A stretch of DNA of 17,250 nt from a bacterium (GTDB lineage Bacteria > UBA9089 > UBA9088 > JAGUXG01), in contig JASEHO010000017.1 in NCBI GenBank assembly GCA_030018505.1, forward strand, positions 1 to 17,250, read 5' to 3'. The translations under genes and the position numbers were made by a program. The notes under the pieces are model-generated. The model was not told the DNA's origin. It did not search any database and was given only the letters and a program-made list of their open reading frames with translations. Positions within the stretch are counted from its first letter, which is position 1. Every line of letters starts with the position of its first letter. Shown piece after piece: positions 1-6,835 of the stretch.

Positions 1-329
1 GGTTCTGTATCTTAGGTTCTGTAGTCTGTTGACTGTGGTCTGTGGTCTGTAGCTTTGGTTCTATGTTCTGGGCTTTAGGTTCTGGGTTCTGTATCTTAGG
101 TTCTGTAATCTGTAGTCTGTAGTCTGTAGTCTGTAGCTTGGGTTCTATGTTTTGAGCTTTAGGTTCTGGGTTTAAGGTTATGGGTTCTGGGTTTAAGGCT
201 TTAGGTTCTATGTTCTGGATTTTAGGTTCTGTAGTCTGTGGTCTATGGTCTATGTTCTGTATCTTGGGTTCTATAGCCTGTGGTCTGTGGTCTGTAGTCT
301 GTAGTCCGTGGTCTGCATTCTCTGGTCTA
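1..329. repeat. 47-unit phased heptanucleotide array
   Basis: From base 1 the plus strand divides into 47 consecutive 7-mers without a single indel: GGTTCTG, TATCTTA, GGTTCTG, TAGTCTG, and so on to TGGTCTA at 323-329. The units vary (commonly TAGTCTG, TGGTCTG, GGTTCTG, GGTTCTA) but most keep a T-C-T core near the centre. The array starts at or beyond the window edge. It is translated on the minus strand as a 7-residue repeat, with three heptamers per seven codons. Confidence 0.9.
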
Positions 330-850
330 ATCTCTATGGGGATTGCTATGGGTTTATCTTCTTTTATTGCAGGTATTACAGGCTTATTATTTGAGACAGG
401 CTCATATTTTGTGGTATCTGCTATAGACTTCTTTTCTAAGATGACCTCAGATTTAATCTCTTTAAGTCTTGTCTGTTGTCTGTTGTCCGCAGGTATCATG
501 GGCTTATTTTTTAAGACAGGCTCATATTTAATCTCTTTTGTATTCTGGCCACCTGTCTCTATTGTCTGGTTTATTAATGCACTCTTCTTCTTTGTTAATA
601 CTACTCTGGTTACAACAACCTCTATTGCTTCCTCAGGGAAGAACTCTTTTTTGGAAGAAAAATTTGGCAATAAAATAGGAGAGATTGACTGGATTAAATT
701 CTCTTGGGTAGTCTTTTCCTTCAGTTTCGTAAGGAAGGTCGGAGTCTTGCTATTAGATAATTTATTCGACAGAAGGGGTAGGGTATCTTTCTGCGAAAGA
801 CCAAAAATTTTCTCTTTCCAAAGCTTTGTTGGTAAAAAAATAGACTTCAT
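1..850 (-). CDS. Unrecognised protein with heptad-repeat tail (C-terminus beyond window)
   Basis: I do not recognise this gene. Reading the minus strand from the ATG at 848-850 gives 283 codons without a stop to the window edge. Residues 1-170 are polar and lysine-rich, with no signal peptide or membrane segment. A motif 'KYEPV..NKP.IPA' occurs twice and a DNRQQTR insert lies between the copies. From about residue 174 the protein becomes a 7-residue repeat of the type TTEPKIQ / NIEPKAQ / TTDYRLQ, rich in Pro, Gln and Lys. It is encoded by 47 phased DNA heptamers (bases 1-329). This strand is preferred because a good promoter (TTGCAA, 17 nt, TATTAT) and purine-rich SD-like stretches precede the ATG. 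The plus-strand frame over the same DNA (180-929) has a composition typical of a shadow. The tail could be an extended linker, but no function can be assigned. Confidence 0.72.
   Translation of the reverse strand, partial: MKSIFLPTKLWKEKIFGLSQKDTLPLLSNKLSNSKTPTFLTKLKEKTTQENLIQSISPILLPNFSSKKEFFPEEAIEVVVTRVVLTKKKSALINQTIETGGQNTKEIKYEPVLKNKPMIPADNRQQTRLKEIKSEVILEKKSIADTTKYEPVSNNKPVIPAIKEDKPIAIPIEIRPENADHGLQTTDHRPQAIEPKIQNIDHRPQTTEPKIQNIEPKALNPEPITLNPEPKAQNIEPKLQTTDYRLQITEPKIQNPEPKAQNIEPKLQTTDHSQQTTEPKIQN
466..486. repeat. Three-unit heptamer insert inside the first CDS
   Basis: GTCTTGT, CTGTTGT and CTGTTGT form a 21-bp tract. Because three heptamers equal seven codons, the minus-strand frame is kept, and the tract encodes roughly DNRQQTR in the otherwise non-repetitive half of the protein. 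Confidence 0.7.
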
Positions 851-876
851 CCCTTTTCATCTTCCCCCTCTACTTT

Positions 877-905
877 ATAATATCAACTCCCAAGTAAATT
901 TGCAA
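877..905 (-). promoter_or_regulatory. Sigma-70-type promoter of the first CDS
   Basis: On the minus strand TTGCAA (905-900) is followed after exactly 17 nt by TATTAT (882-877). Transcription would begin near 870, about 20 nt before the ATG at 850. Confidence 0.6.
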
Positions 906-987
906 CCTATTTTATATTTAAGGAATTAAAAGATTTTCTGCTCTTTAGTCCTTTCGGGATTTCGTGATTATAAAAACCTTTTTTAAG

Positions 988-1644
988 TTATTTTCTCTGA
1001 AAGATTAGTAAATCTGCTTCTTTGGTGAGTGTATCAAGTTTTTCCTTGAGAATCTTTGTCTCATCTTCAATCTCTCCTTCTGGCTTATACGGCTTGCCAA
1101 ACTTTATTATGGCTTTAGCCCCTGGAGCAGGGAGAAGATACTCATCCCAAGCCTTTCTCATTCTCCAACAGGGATGGCTTGATGAGGTGAGCGGCACTAA
1201 CCACATATTGAGCTTCTTTGCCAGAAAGATAATACCATCCTTAACAAAATAGGCAGGACCCCTTGGCCCATCAGAAGCTAAGCCGATATCATTGCCCAAA
1301 GAGACTTTCTCTTTCAACCCAAGTAGCCCTGAAGCTCCACCTTTTGCAGATGAACCTCTGACAATATTATAGCCAAACTTAGCCAGAATTTGGGCTTGTA
1401 TCTCGCCATCACTTGATAGGCTTGAAAGTAAGCTGATGGGGTTCTTTCTCTGGATATACCAGACAAGGAGAAATTGCCTTCCGTGCCAGAAGGTATAGAG
1501 TAGCCTTTCTTTGTTTAGCCTGAGTCTATCTATCTCTTCCTCTCCTTCTATGGTAAGGTTAGTTGTCCTGCTTATGCCTCTAATGAGAAGGGAGGCGACG
1601 AATGGAAGAATCTTTTGGGCAAAGGGGAGTTTCTGGAGTTTCAC
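988..1644 (-). CDS. DUF374-family lysophospholipid acyltransferase-like protein
   Basis: This 218-residue protein matches the DUF374 family (PF04028), related to glycerolipid and lipid A acyltransferases. Visible family motifs are FWHGRQ (about residues 52-57, with the catalytic-type His54), SSDGE (77-81), the VRGSS..GG segment (95-103) and DGPRGP (125-130). The family is thought to acylate a membrane lipid at the inner face of the cytoplasmic membrane, but the substrate is not known from this sequence. The start is a GTG at 1644 whose GTGA overlaps the stop codon of the upstream aminotransferase. There is no strong Shine-Dalgarno sequence, so translational coupling is likely. The length is usual for the family. 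No clear terminator follows the stop at 988. Confidence 0.85.
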   Translation of the reverse strand: MKLQKLPFAQKILPFVASLLIRGISRTTNLTIEGEEEIDRLRLNKERLLYTFWHGRQFLLVWYIQRKNPISLLSSLSSDGEIQAQILAKFGYNIVRGSSAKGGASGLLGLKEKVSLGNDIGLASDGPRGPAYFVKDGIIFLAKKLNMWLVPLTSSSHPCWRMRKAWDEYLLPAPGAKAIIKFGKPYKPEGEIEDETKILKEKLDTLTKEADLLIFQRK

Positions 1645-2792
1645 AAAATCTTGATAGCCGCTTCTATGCGGTCTCCTGCCTTTTCTAAGTTAGATAGGCT
1701 GGTAGCATAAGAGAGCCTGATAAACCCTTCTGCTCCAAAGGCTTTTCCAGGCACAACAGCCACATTAGCTTTTTCAAGCAGAAGATTAGAAAATTCTTCT
1801 GAGTTTAAGGAAAGAGCCTTGATGCTAAAAAAGGCATAAAAAGCACCCTCTGGCATCTGGCAAGCTATCTTAGAGATACTATTTAATCTTTCTACAATGA
1901 ATCTTCTTCTTTTATCGAACTCCAGCCTCATCTCCTCAACACATCCTTGGGGCCCTGTTATGGCAGAAAGTGCCGCATACTGGCTGATTGAACAAGGGTT
2001 TGATGTGGTTTGACTCTGAATCCTTGAGACTGCCTTGATCACATTTACATCTCCTGCAGTATAGCCTATCCTCCAGCCAGTCATAGAGTAAGTCTTGGAA
2101 GTGCCATTAATGACAATGGTCTGGTCAGGGATAAATAAGGCAATGCTTATGTGTTTTCTTCCATCATAGACGAACCTCTCATAGACCTCATCTGAGATTA
2201 CCCAAAGCCCCTTTTCTTTGATGACAGAAGCTAAAGCCAAAAGTTCATCCTCGCAGTAGACTATTCCTGCTGGATTTTGAGGGCTATTCAGGATGATTCC
2301 CTTTGTTTTATCGGAGATTGCTCTTTCTAAATCTTGAGGGGTTAGTTTGAGGGTATCTTCATTTGTTGGTAAGACCACAGGTCTTCCTCCAGCTAATTTT
2401 ACCATTTCGCTGTAGCTCACCCAATAGGGAGTAGGAATCAAAACCTCATCTTGCTCGTTGCATAGTGCTAAAAGGCTGTTGTAGATAGAGTGTTTTGCCC
2501 CAGATGAGACCACAATCTGCTGGGTTTCATATTTTAAGCCATTATCCTCCCATAGCTTATTAGCTATAGCCTCTTTTAGCTCTAAAATCCCTGAGGCATC
2601 CGTATATTTTGTGAAACCCTTGTTTATGGCTGAGATTGCCGCCTCTTTGATGTGCTGTGGTGTATCAACATCAGGCTCACCTACTGATAGATTGACCACA
2701 TCAAGCCCTTGCTTTTTTAGTTCTTTACACTTGGCAGATATGGATAGGGTTTCTGATGGAGCAGTATATTCTGCTTTTTTTGATATATTCAT
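1641..2792 (-). CDS. aspC: PLP-dependent class I aminotransferase (aspartate aminotransferase type)
   Basis: This fold-type I aminotransferase is most like the aspartate/prephenate aminotransferases of the Thermus-type subgroup. It would transfer an amino group between an amino acid and a 2-oxo acid in the cytosol. Numbered from the chosen start, it shows GEPDVDTP (38-45), PQNPAG (171-176, PLP-contacting Asn), SDEVYE (200-205) and GTSKTYSMTGWRIGY (230-244, where Lys233 forms the Schiff base). The C-terminal FIRLSYA carries the substrate-carboxylate Arg. An upstream ATG at 2807 is in frame, but I chose the ATG at 2792. GGAGG lies 8 nt before it, and the predicted transcript would start only about 5 nt before the first ATG. 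The result is 383 residues. The gene heads a two-gene operon with the DUF374 gene, overlapping by 4 nt. Substrate specificity is not certain. Confidence 0.9.
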   Translation of the reverse strand: MNISKKAEYTAPSETLSISAKCKELKKQGLDVVNLSVGEPDVDTPQHIKEAAISAINKGFTKYTDASGILELKEAIANKLWEDNGLKYETQQIVVSSGAKHSIYNSLLALCNEQDEVLIPTPYWVSYSEMVKLAGGRPVVLPTNEDTLKLTPQDLERAISDKTKGIILNSPQNPAGIVYCEDELLALASVIKEKGLWVISDEVYERFVYDGRKHISIALFIPDQTIVINGTSKTYSMTGWRIGYTAGDVNVIKAVSRIQSQTTSNPCSISQYAALSAITGPQGCVEEMRLEFDKRRRFIVERLNSISKIACQMPEGAFYAFFSIKALSLNSEEFSNLLLEKANVAVVPGKAFGAEGFIRLSYATSLSNLEKAGDRIEAAIKIL

Positions 2793-2818
2793 TCTTTTTT
2801 CCTCCATTAGTAAGCAAT

Positions 2819-2847
2819 AGTATACCTAAATAAATCAGACTTGGCAA
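2819..2847 (-). promoter_or_regulatory. Promoter of the aminotransferase-DUF374 operon
   Basis: TTGCCA (2847-2842), a 17-nt spacer and TATACT (2824-2819) on the minus strand place the transcript start near 2812. This leaves a leader of about 20 nt carrying the GGAGG of aspC. Confidence 0.65.
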
Positions 2848-2864
2848 AAATTTAGGCTTAAAAA

Positions 2865-2960
2865 GGGTTCAAGGGTAGAGGGGGAGATGCGTCGAAAAGA
2901 AGGCGATACTAGAATTCTTGAAAGACTGTCCCCCCTTGAATCCTGTCCCCCCTTTTATTC
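2865..2960. repeat. Inverted repeat with G/C runs between aspC and pilT
   Basis: GGGTTCAAGGG (2865-2875) can pair with CCCTTGAATCC (about 2933-2943). The right side holds two direct copies of CTGTCCCCCCTT. The same GGATTCAAGG vocabulary returns in the larger element at 11046-11340. No coding signal is seen, and no U-run follows on either strand. Confidence 0.5.
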
Positions 2961-3004
2961 CCTATTTTTTTTGTAAAGGCTGTTTTCATTGGGTATATCT
3001 AAGT

Positions 3005-4114
3005 TTACTCCTCACTAATCAATATCTCTTCTTTCTCTCCTTCTTTCTTTTTTAGCCCCAGTTCATGTAAGAGTGCCCTTAGGACATCTGGATTATTGGC
3101 ATTGGCTATGGCATCATCGGTAGTTATCACATTGTAAGCAATGAGTGACACCAAAGCCTGCTCTAAGGTCTGCATCTTATAAAAATGGACAGACTCGCTG
3201 ATTGTTTTGTAGATAGAAGAAAACTCACCCTTCTCAATAGCCTTTCTTATCGTAGGAGAGCCAACCATAATCTCAAGTGCAGCCGCCCTACCTTTGCCAT
3301 CAGCTGTTTTTATAAGCCTTTGTGAAATGGTAGCCCTGATGGTCATAGCAAGCTCTATCTGAATCTGGTGATGGCTATCCCTCGGAAAATAGGAGAGGAT
3401 TCTGTCTATGGTAGCTGCGGATGAAGATGTATGTAGCGTAGAAAGCAATAGATGTCCAGCCTCTGCTGCTTTAAGCACAAACTCAACTGTCTCCCTGTCT
3501 CTCATCTCTCCAACCAGAATGACATCTGGGTCCTGTCGCAATAATGATGGTAGGGCATCATCCATAGAGACCACATCTGCACCAACCTCCCTCTGAGATA
3601 TAGTTGCCTTCTTGTCAGAAAAGGCATACTCAACCGGGTCTTCTACAGTGGCTATGTGACAGGCACGGGTTTCGTTTATCTCATTTATCAAGGTAGCAAG
3701 TGTGGTTGATTTTCCAGAACCTGTTGGCCCTGTAACTAAGATAAGCCCTGTTGAGAATTTGACTATCTCCTTCAGAGCCTCAGGTAGGCCAAGCTCATCA
3801 ATAGTTGGAATCTTCAAAGAGATTTTTCTCACAGATATAGCGATTGTTCCTCGGTTATGAAAGATGTTTATCCTGAATCTATTCTGTTTTAGCCCATAGC
3901 CTACATCTGTCCATCTTCTGGAATTAAACTTCTCCAGTTGCATCTGGTTCATCATAGAGAAGGCCAGCCCCTCCATCTCTTCATCTGTCATAGGATGAGC
4001 ATCAAGTGGAGTCATCGCTCCGTGAATCCTATATAGGGGTGGTCTGCCAACCTTTATCTGTAGGTCAGAGGCATCTTTTTCTATCATTATTGTGAGTAGC
4101 TCATCAATTTCCAT
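3005..4114 (-). CDS. pilT: PilT/PilU-type pilus retraction ATPase
   Basis: This is a hexameric secretion-type ATPase that would drive retraction of type IV pili from the cytoplasmic side of the inner membrane. Numbered from the ATG at 4114 (369 residues, normal for the family), the N-terminal PAS-like domain spans 1-100. The Walker A motif GPTGSGKST is at 129-137, the Asp box ATVEDPVEY at 155-163, Walker B VILVGEMRD at 198-206 and the His box STLHTSS at 225-231. The C-terminal MQTLEQAL segment and an acidic tail fit PilT/PilU. An in-frame GTG six bases upstream (4120) is less likely, because GGAGG ends 5 nt before the ATG and overlaps that GTG. No pilin or other pilus gene lies in the window. 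The gene follows mcsB on the same strand after a heptamer tract. PilT and PilU cannot be told apart safely here. Confidence 0.9.
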   Translation of the reverse strand: MEIDELLTIMIEKDASDLQIKVGRPPLYRIHGAMTPLDAHPMTDEEMEGLAFSMMNQMQLEKFNSRRWTDVGYGLKQNRFRINIFHNRGTIAISVRKISLKIPTIDELGLPEALKEIVKFSTGLILVTGPTGSGKSTTLATLINEINETRACHIATVEDPVEYAFSDKKATISQREVGADVVSMDDALPSLLRQDPDVILVGEMRDRETVEFVLKAAEAGHLLLSTLHTSSSAATIDRILSYFPRDSHHQIQIELAMTIRATISQRLIKTADGKGRAAALEIMVGSPTIRKAIEKGEFSSIYKTISESVHFYKMQTLEQALVSLIAYNVITTDDAIANANNPDVLRALLHELGLKKKEGEKEEILISEE

Positions 4115-4146
4115 AGCCACCTCCCTAAACTATAAACGAGTATCAT

Positions 4147-4181
4147 TTATAGACTAAAAACTATAAACTAAAAACTATCTA
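4147..4181. repeat. Five-unit heptamer tract between mcsB and pilT
   Basis: TTATAGA, CTAAAAA, CTATAAA, CTAAAAA and CTATCTA are consecutive 7-mers that fill most of the 62-68 bp spacer and end just before the mcsB stop codon. Confidence 0.75.
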
Positions 4182-4182
4182 C

Positions 4183-5229
4183 TTATATAAATTGCAACTC
4201 CTTTTGAATCAGCTTTGCCCTTTCTTCATCTCTTTCTGAAGCAGAAAGCTCCTTAGCCATGAGCATCTGAAGATGAGCAGGCTGGGTGATGATGAACAGT
4301 TTATTTAAGGCAGAATATGGAATCTTGTCTAAGAAGCCTGTCGCTACACCAAGCCTAACCACAGAAATAAGCTCCATCGCCTCTTTGCTTGAGATTAGGC
4401 TGGCATTGGTAAGCAGGGCATAAGCTCGCTTAAATCTATCCTCTATTCTTGGACCACCTTTGGCTGCTATCTCCTCCCTTGATTCTCTTTCATACTCTAT
4501 AATCTGTTTTACTACCTTCTCTAAGCTCTCAATCAGCTCTTCTTCCCTTCTACCGAGGGTTATTTGGTTAGAGATTTGAAAAAGGTCACCAAAGGCTTCA
4601 GAACCTTCTCCATAGAATCCCCTTGAAACAAGACCCACCCTTGATAGTGTAGGCAAAATTTTTTCTATCCTGCGGTTCATAGATAGAGCAGGAAGGTGAA
4701 GCATGCAAGAGGCACGCAAGCCCGTGCCAACATTGGTTGGGCAAGCAGTGAGATACCCAAACTCAAGGCAGTAGGCATAATCAAGGTGGCCAGAAAGAAG
4801 GGAATCAATTCCAGAGACCATTTGCCAGGCATCAAGAAGAGAAAGCCCTGAGGATAGGGCCTGAAACCTGATGTGGTCCTCCTCATTCACCATCAGGGAT
4901 AAAATCTCTTTATCTGCAATAATAATCAAACCTTGTTTTATAGAGACAAGCTCTCTTGAGATTAAGTGCCTTTCCACAAGAAACTGCTTTTTAAGTCCAT
5001 CAAGCTCCTTTATCTTAAAAGATTCAGAGCCTGAGAAGTAGTCTATCTTATTCACGCTATCCTTTATCTTATCTGCCGCAGCATTCAAATCTTTGGTGGA
5101 TGCCCAATGGGAGAATGGAAAGCCCTTTATATTTCGGGCAAGCCGTATCCTTCCTGATATAACAATATCTGCATCAGGTCCTGTTGCCGAAAGCCAATCT
5201 GGGGTCTCCTTGATATACTTTTCTAACAT
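4183..5229 (-). CDS. mcsB: McsB protein arginine kinase
   Basis: McsB phosphorylates arginine residues of cytosolic proteins. In Firmicutes it marks them for ClpCP degradation and inactivates the CtsR repressor. The 348-residue protein has the phosphagen-kinase-like catalytic core. SGRIRLARN is at about 25-33, NEEDHIRFQ near 114-122, and CPTNVGTGLRASCMLHLP holds the conserved Cys and nucleotide-binding residues. The C-terminal segment ERDEERAKLI contains the RDxxRA signature of the allosteric phosphoarginine pocket, so this looks like a full arginine kinase rather than a creatine-kinase relative. The start overlaps the end of mcsA by 7 nt, with AAGGAG upstream inside mcsA. No clpC or ctsR is adjacent, unlike the classical ctsR-mcsA-mcsB-clpC operon. 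Confidence 0.95.
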   Translation of the reverse strand: MLEKYIKETPDWLSATGPDADIVISGRIRLARNIKGFPFSHWASTKDLNAAADKIKDSVNKIDYFSGSESFKIKELDGLKKQFLVERHLISRELVSIKQGLIIIADKEILSLMVNEEDHIRFQALSSGLSLLDAWQMVSGIDSLLSGHLDYAYCLEFGYLTACPTNVGTGLRASCMLHLPALSMNRRIEKILPTLSRVGLVSRGFYGEGSEAFGDLFQISNQITLGRREEELIESLEKVVKQIIEYERESREEIAAKGGPRIEDRFKRAYALLTNASLISSKEAMELISVVRLGVATGFLDKIPYSALNKLFIITQPAHLQMLMAKELSASERDEERAKLIQKELQFI

Positions 5230-5714
5230 TCTTTTTCCATCTCCTTTATCCTGTCCCTAATCTTTGCCGCTTCCTCATACTCCTCTTTAATTATAGCCTT
5301 ATTCAACTCTTCTCTTAGATTGGTTATCTCCCTACTCACCTTTGCCTTATTAGCAAACCCTTTTGGTGACTTTCCAGTATGGAATGTGCTTCCCTGCATC
5401 TCCTTCAAAAATGGCAAGAGCTGTTTCTTAAAGGTTTGCCAACACTCAGAGCAACCCAGCTTCCCTTTAGATTGAACCTCAGAGAAGCTTATTCCACATG
5501 CTGGACACTTATCCTCTTTTATTTGAGGAATAGCCCCTGGCCCAAGCATTCCCGAAAGGATATTGAAGAAGGGAAAGGCTGATTGGCTTGAAAAGAGATT
5601 AAAACCCAATTCCTCAGCACAATTCTCACACAGGTGCATTGTGGTCACCTGATTATTGATAACCTGCTTAAAGTGAATGTTTGCCTCATTCGCTCCACAT
5701 TTATCGCATACCAT
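5223..5714 (-). CDS. mcsA: McsA, zinc-binding activator of McsB (UVR domain)
   Basis: McsA binds zinc and activates the arginine kinase encoded immediately downstream. The 163 residues hold four CxxC pairs: C3/C6, C29/C32, C70/C73 and C88/C91. A C-terminal UVR domain at about 129-162 (EELNKAIIKEEYEEAAKIRD) is of the kind also seen in UvrB and ClpC. AAAGGAG lies 7 nt before the ATG. The stop overlaps the mcsB start, so the two are co-translated. Upstream are a 71-bp palindromic element and a tRNA-Leu on the same strand, so read-through from the tRNA is possible. The length is slightly shorter than B. subtilis McsA. Confidence 0.93.
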   Translation of the reverse strand: MVCDKCGANEANIHFKQVINNQVTTMHLCENCAEELGFNLFSSQSAFPFFNILSGMLGPGAIPQIKEDKCPACGISFSEVQSKGKLGCSECWQTFKKQLLPFLKEMQGSTFHTGKSPKGFANKAKVSREITNLREELNKAIIKEEYEEAAKIRDRIKEMEKEC

Positions 5715-5756
5715 TAGGTTTCTCCTTTTGTAACTGCTTAAGCCTATACATTAGGG

Positions 5757-5827
5757 GTGTCCGGAGATAAATCATTTCAAATGCTAAATTTGCAATTTGC
5801 AATGAATTTTATCCCCTTTTCGGACAC
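5757..5827. repeat. 71-bp palindromic element with heptamer core
   Basis: GTGTCCG at 5757-5763 is the exact reverse complement of CGGACAC at 5821-5827. Just inside the arms are GATAAAT and ATTTTATC. The centre (5779-5806) is four phased heptamers: AAATGCT, AAATTTG, CAATTTG, CAATGAA. It sits between the tRNA-Leu 3' end and mcsA. No T-run follows on the minus strand, so it does not look like a standard terminator. A small MITE- or REP-like element is possible. Confidence 0.6.
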
Positions 5828-5843
5828 TACCTGAACTTTTATA

Positions 5844-5927
5844 TGCCGAAGGGGGGATTTGAACCCCCACAAGATTCCTCCCACACGGCTCTGAACCGTG
5901 CGCGTCTGCCAATTCCGCCACTTCGGC
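5844..5927 (-). tRNA. tRNA-Leu (anticodon CAG)
   Basis: The minus strand folds as a class II tRNA. The acceptor is GCCGAAG (5927-5921) with CTTCGGC and discriminator A at 5844. The anticodon stem CACGG/CCGTG closes the loop TTCAGAG, giving anticodon CAG. A long variable arm follows, and the T arm is GGGGG-TTCAAAT-CCCCC. The length is 84 nt. The CCA end is not encoded. Confidence 0.96.
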
Positions 5928-5943
5928 TCCCCAATTCAAACAT

Positions 5944-5985
5944 CAGACTTTAAGAGATTAGACTTGAGACTCCAGACTTTAAGAA
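5944..5985. repeat. Six-unit heptamer tract upstream of tRNA-Leu
   Basis: CAGACTT, TAAGAGA, TTAGACT, TGAGACT, CCAGACT and TTAAGAA are in uninterrupted 7-nt phase. CCAGACT also occurs twice inside the surface-protein gene near 13715 and 13816. Confidence 0.7.
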
Positions 5986-6060
5986 AGGGAGTAGGGATTA
6001 GGGAGTAGAGAGTAGTAATAAATGAAACCTAATCCCTATTCCCTACTCTCTAATCCCTTT
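5984..6060. repeat. Inverted arrays of GGGANTA heptamers
   Basis: The left arm (5984-6015) is AAA followed by GGGAGTA, GGGATTA, GGGAGTA, GAGAGTA, G. The right arm (6028-6060), read on the other strand, is AAA, GGGATTA, GAGAGTA, GGGAATA, GGGATTA, GG. The arms can pair over about 32 bp around a 12-nt A/T-rich loop. The units look telomere-like, but this is an internal position. Confidence 0.7.
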
Positions 6061-6090
6061 TAGTCTTTTGCAAACCTGATTTATTCTCGG

Positions 6091-6125
6091 TATAGTCTAA
6101 AGTCTATGGTCTATAGTCTAAATCA
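6091..6125. repeat. Five-unit heptamer tract after the HD-GYP gene
   Basis: TATAGTC, TAAAGTC, TATGGTC, TATAGTC and TAAATCA lie just downstream of the HD-GYP stop codon. The word GTCTATGGTCTAT also occurs in the coding array at 240-252. Confidence 0.7.
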
Positions 6126-6128
6126 CTC

Positions 6129-6746
6129 TTAATTCATAATATCAGGACTTGCCTTTAGGATATGGACAAGGGCATCTACTGCCTCTGGGTCAAACTGGGT
6201 TCCGCTGTTTACTTCAAGCTCTAATATAGCTTCGGAAAGAGACATCCTTGGCTTATATGGCCTTTCAGAGGTCATCGCATCAAAAGCCTCTGCTACACCC
6301 AAGATTCTGGCTAAGTATGGGATATCTTCATCTTTCAATCCATCTGGATACCCCTGGCCGTCGTATCTTTCATGGTGATAACGAATGACCTTTCCTATCT
6401 CTTTTAGAAGTGGCATAGAACCAATAATTTCTGCCCCCTTTACTGAATGGCCCTTTATCATCTCATATTCCTCTTGAGTTAGTTCGCCTTTTTTATTCAG
6501 AATCTCGTTATCCATATTATACTTGCCAATATCATGTAGCATGGCTGCGGCTGTAAGCACCTTCATCTCCTTAGCAGATAGATAGAGTCTCTTTCCCATT
6601 GCCTCGGCACACTTTCTTACCTTATTTGAATGCTCTTTCGTATAATTTGACTTATCATCTATAGTCTTTGCCCAGGCAGTAATGACCTGGTCATATATCT
6701 CGGAAAGCTCCTCTGCATCTTTTTCAAGCTCTTCTTTATTATCCAT
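6129..6746 (-). CDS. HD-GYP domain protein (putative c-di-GMP phosphodiesterase)
   Basis: The 205-residue cytosolic protein is almost entirely one HD-GYP domain, a family that hydrolyses cyclic di-GMP or related dinucleotides. Metal-site residues are visible: H39, HD at 71-72 (HDIGK), H100, HH at 124-125 and D129 in HHERYDGQGYP. The GYP triplet is at 132-134. The usual Asp of the VADxFDAMTS segment is Glu153 here (VAEAFDAMTS), a variant that is not rare as far as I recall. There is no receiver, PAS or membrane part, so it may work with a separate sensor. The ATG at 6746 has no clear Shine-Dalgarno sequence, and an in-frame stop lies within the heptamer tract just upstream. Given the adjacent pilT gene cluster, a role in surface motility control is only an inference. 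Confidence 0.9.
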   Translation of the reverse strand: MDNKEELEKDAEELSEIYDQVITAWAKTIDDKSNYTKEHSNKVRKCAEAMGKRLYLSAKEMKVLTAAAMLHDIGKYNMDNEILNKKGELTQEEYEMIKGHSVKGAEIIGSMPLLKEIGKVIRYHHERYDGQGYPDGLKDEDIPYLARILGVAEAFDAMTSERPYKPRMSLSEAILELEVNSGTQFDPEAVDALVHILKASPDIMN

Positions 6747-6753
6747 CTTAGTA

Positions 6754-6788
6754 TAGTTTATAGTTTATAGTCTATAGTTTATAGTCAT
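6754..6788. repeat. Five-unit heptamer tract in the HD-GYP leader
   Basis: TAGTTTA, TAGTTTA, TAGTCTA, TAGTTTA and TAGTCAT end 7 bp from the HD-GYP start codon and occupy the place where a ribosome binding site would be expected. Confidence 0.75.
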
Positions 6789-6800
6789 AAGGATAAATTA

Positions 6801-6835
6801 ACTATACACTTTTAACTATTCACTTTTCACTTTTT
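6801..6835. repeat. Five-unit heptamer tract overlapping the RNase H-like 3' end
   Basis: ACTATAC, ACTTTTA, ACTATTC, ACTTTTC and ACTTTTT run across the stop codon of the RNase H-like gene. On the minus strand they supply its last residues (VKKSEK) and the stop. Confidence 0.7.

Noticed and set aside
1..329. CRISPR array or leader
   Set aside because: The repeats are 7-nt tandem units without 23-47-nt repeats or unique spacers, and no cas gene is present.
180..929. A 249-codon plus-strand open frame over the first 930 bases
   Set aside because: It reads the complement of the heptamer array and of the minus-strand CDS. Its hydrophobic, Cys/Trp-rich product has no family features, whereas the minus strand has a promoter and continuous heptad repeats.
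850..987. Terminator after the DUF374 gene (TCCCGAAAGGA)
   Set aside because: Only a three-base-pair stem with no following T-run on the minus strand.
2611..2820. Short plus-strand frames opposite the aminotransferase, pilT, mcsA and surface-protein genes
   Set aside because: They are antisense shadows of well-supported genes, with no ribosome binding sites or protein-family features.
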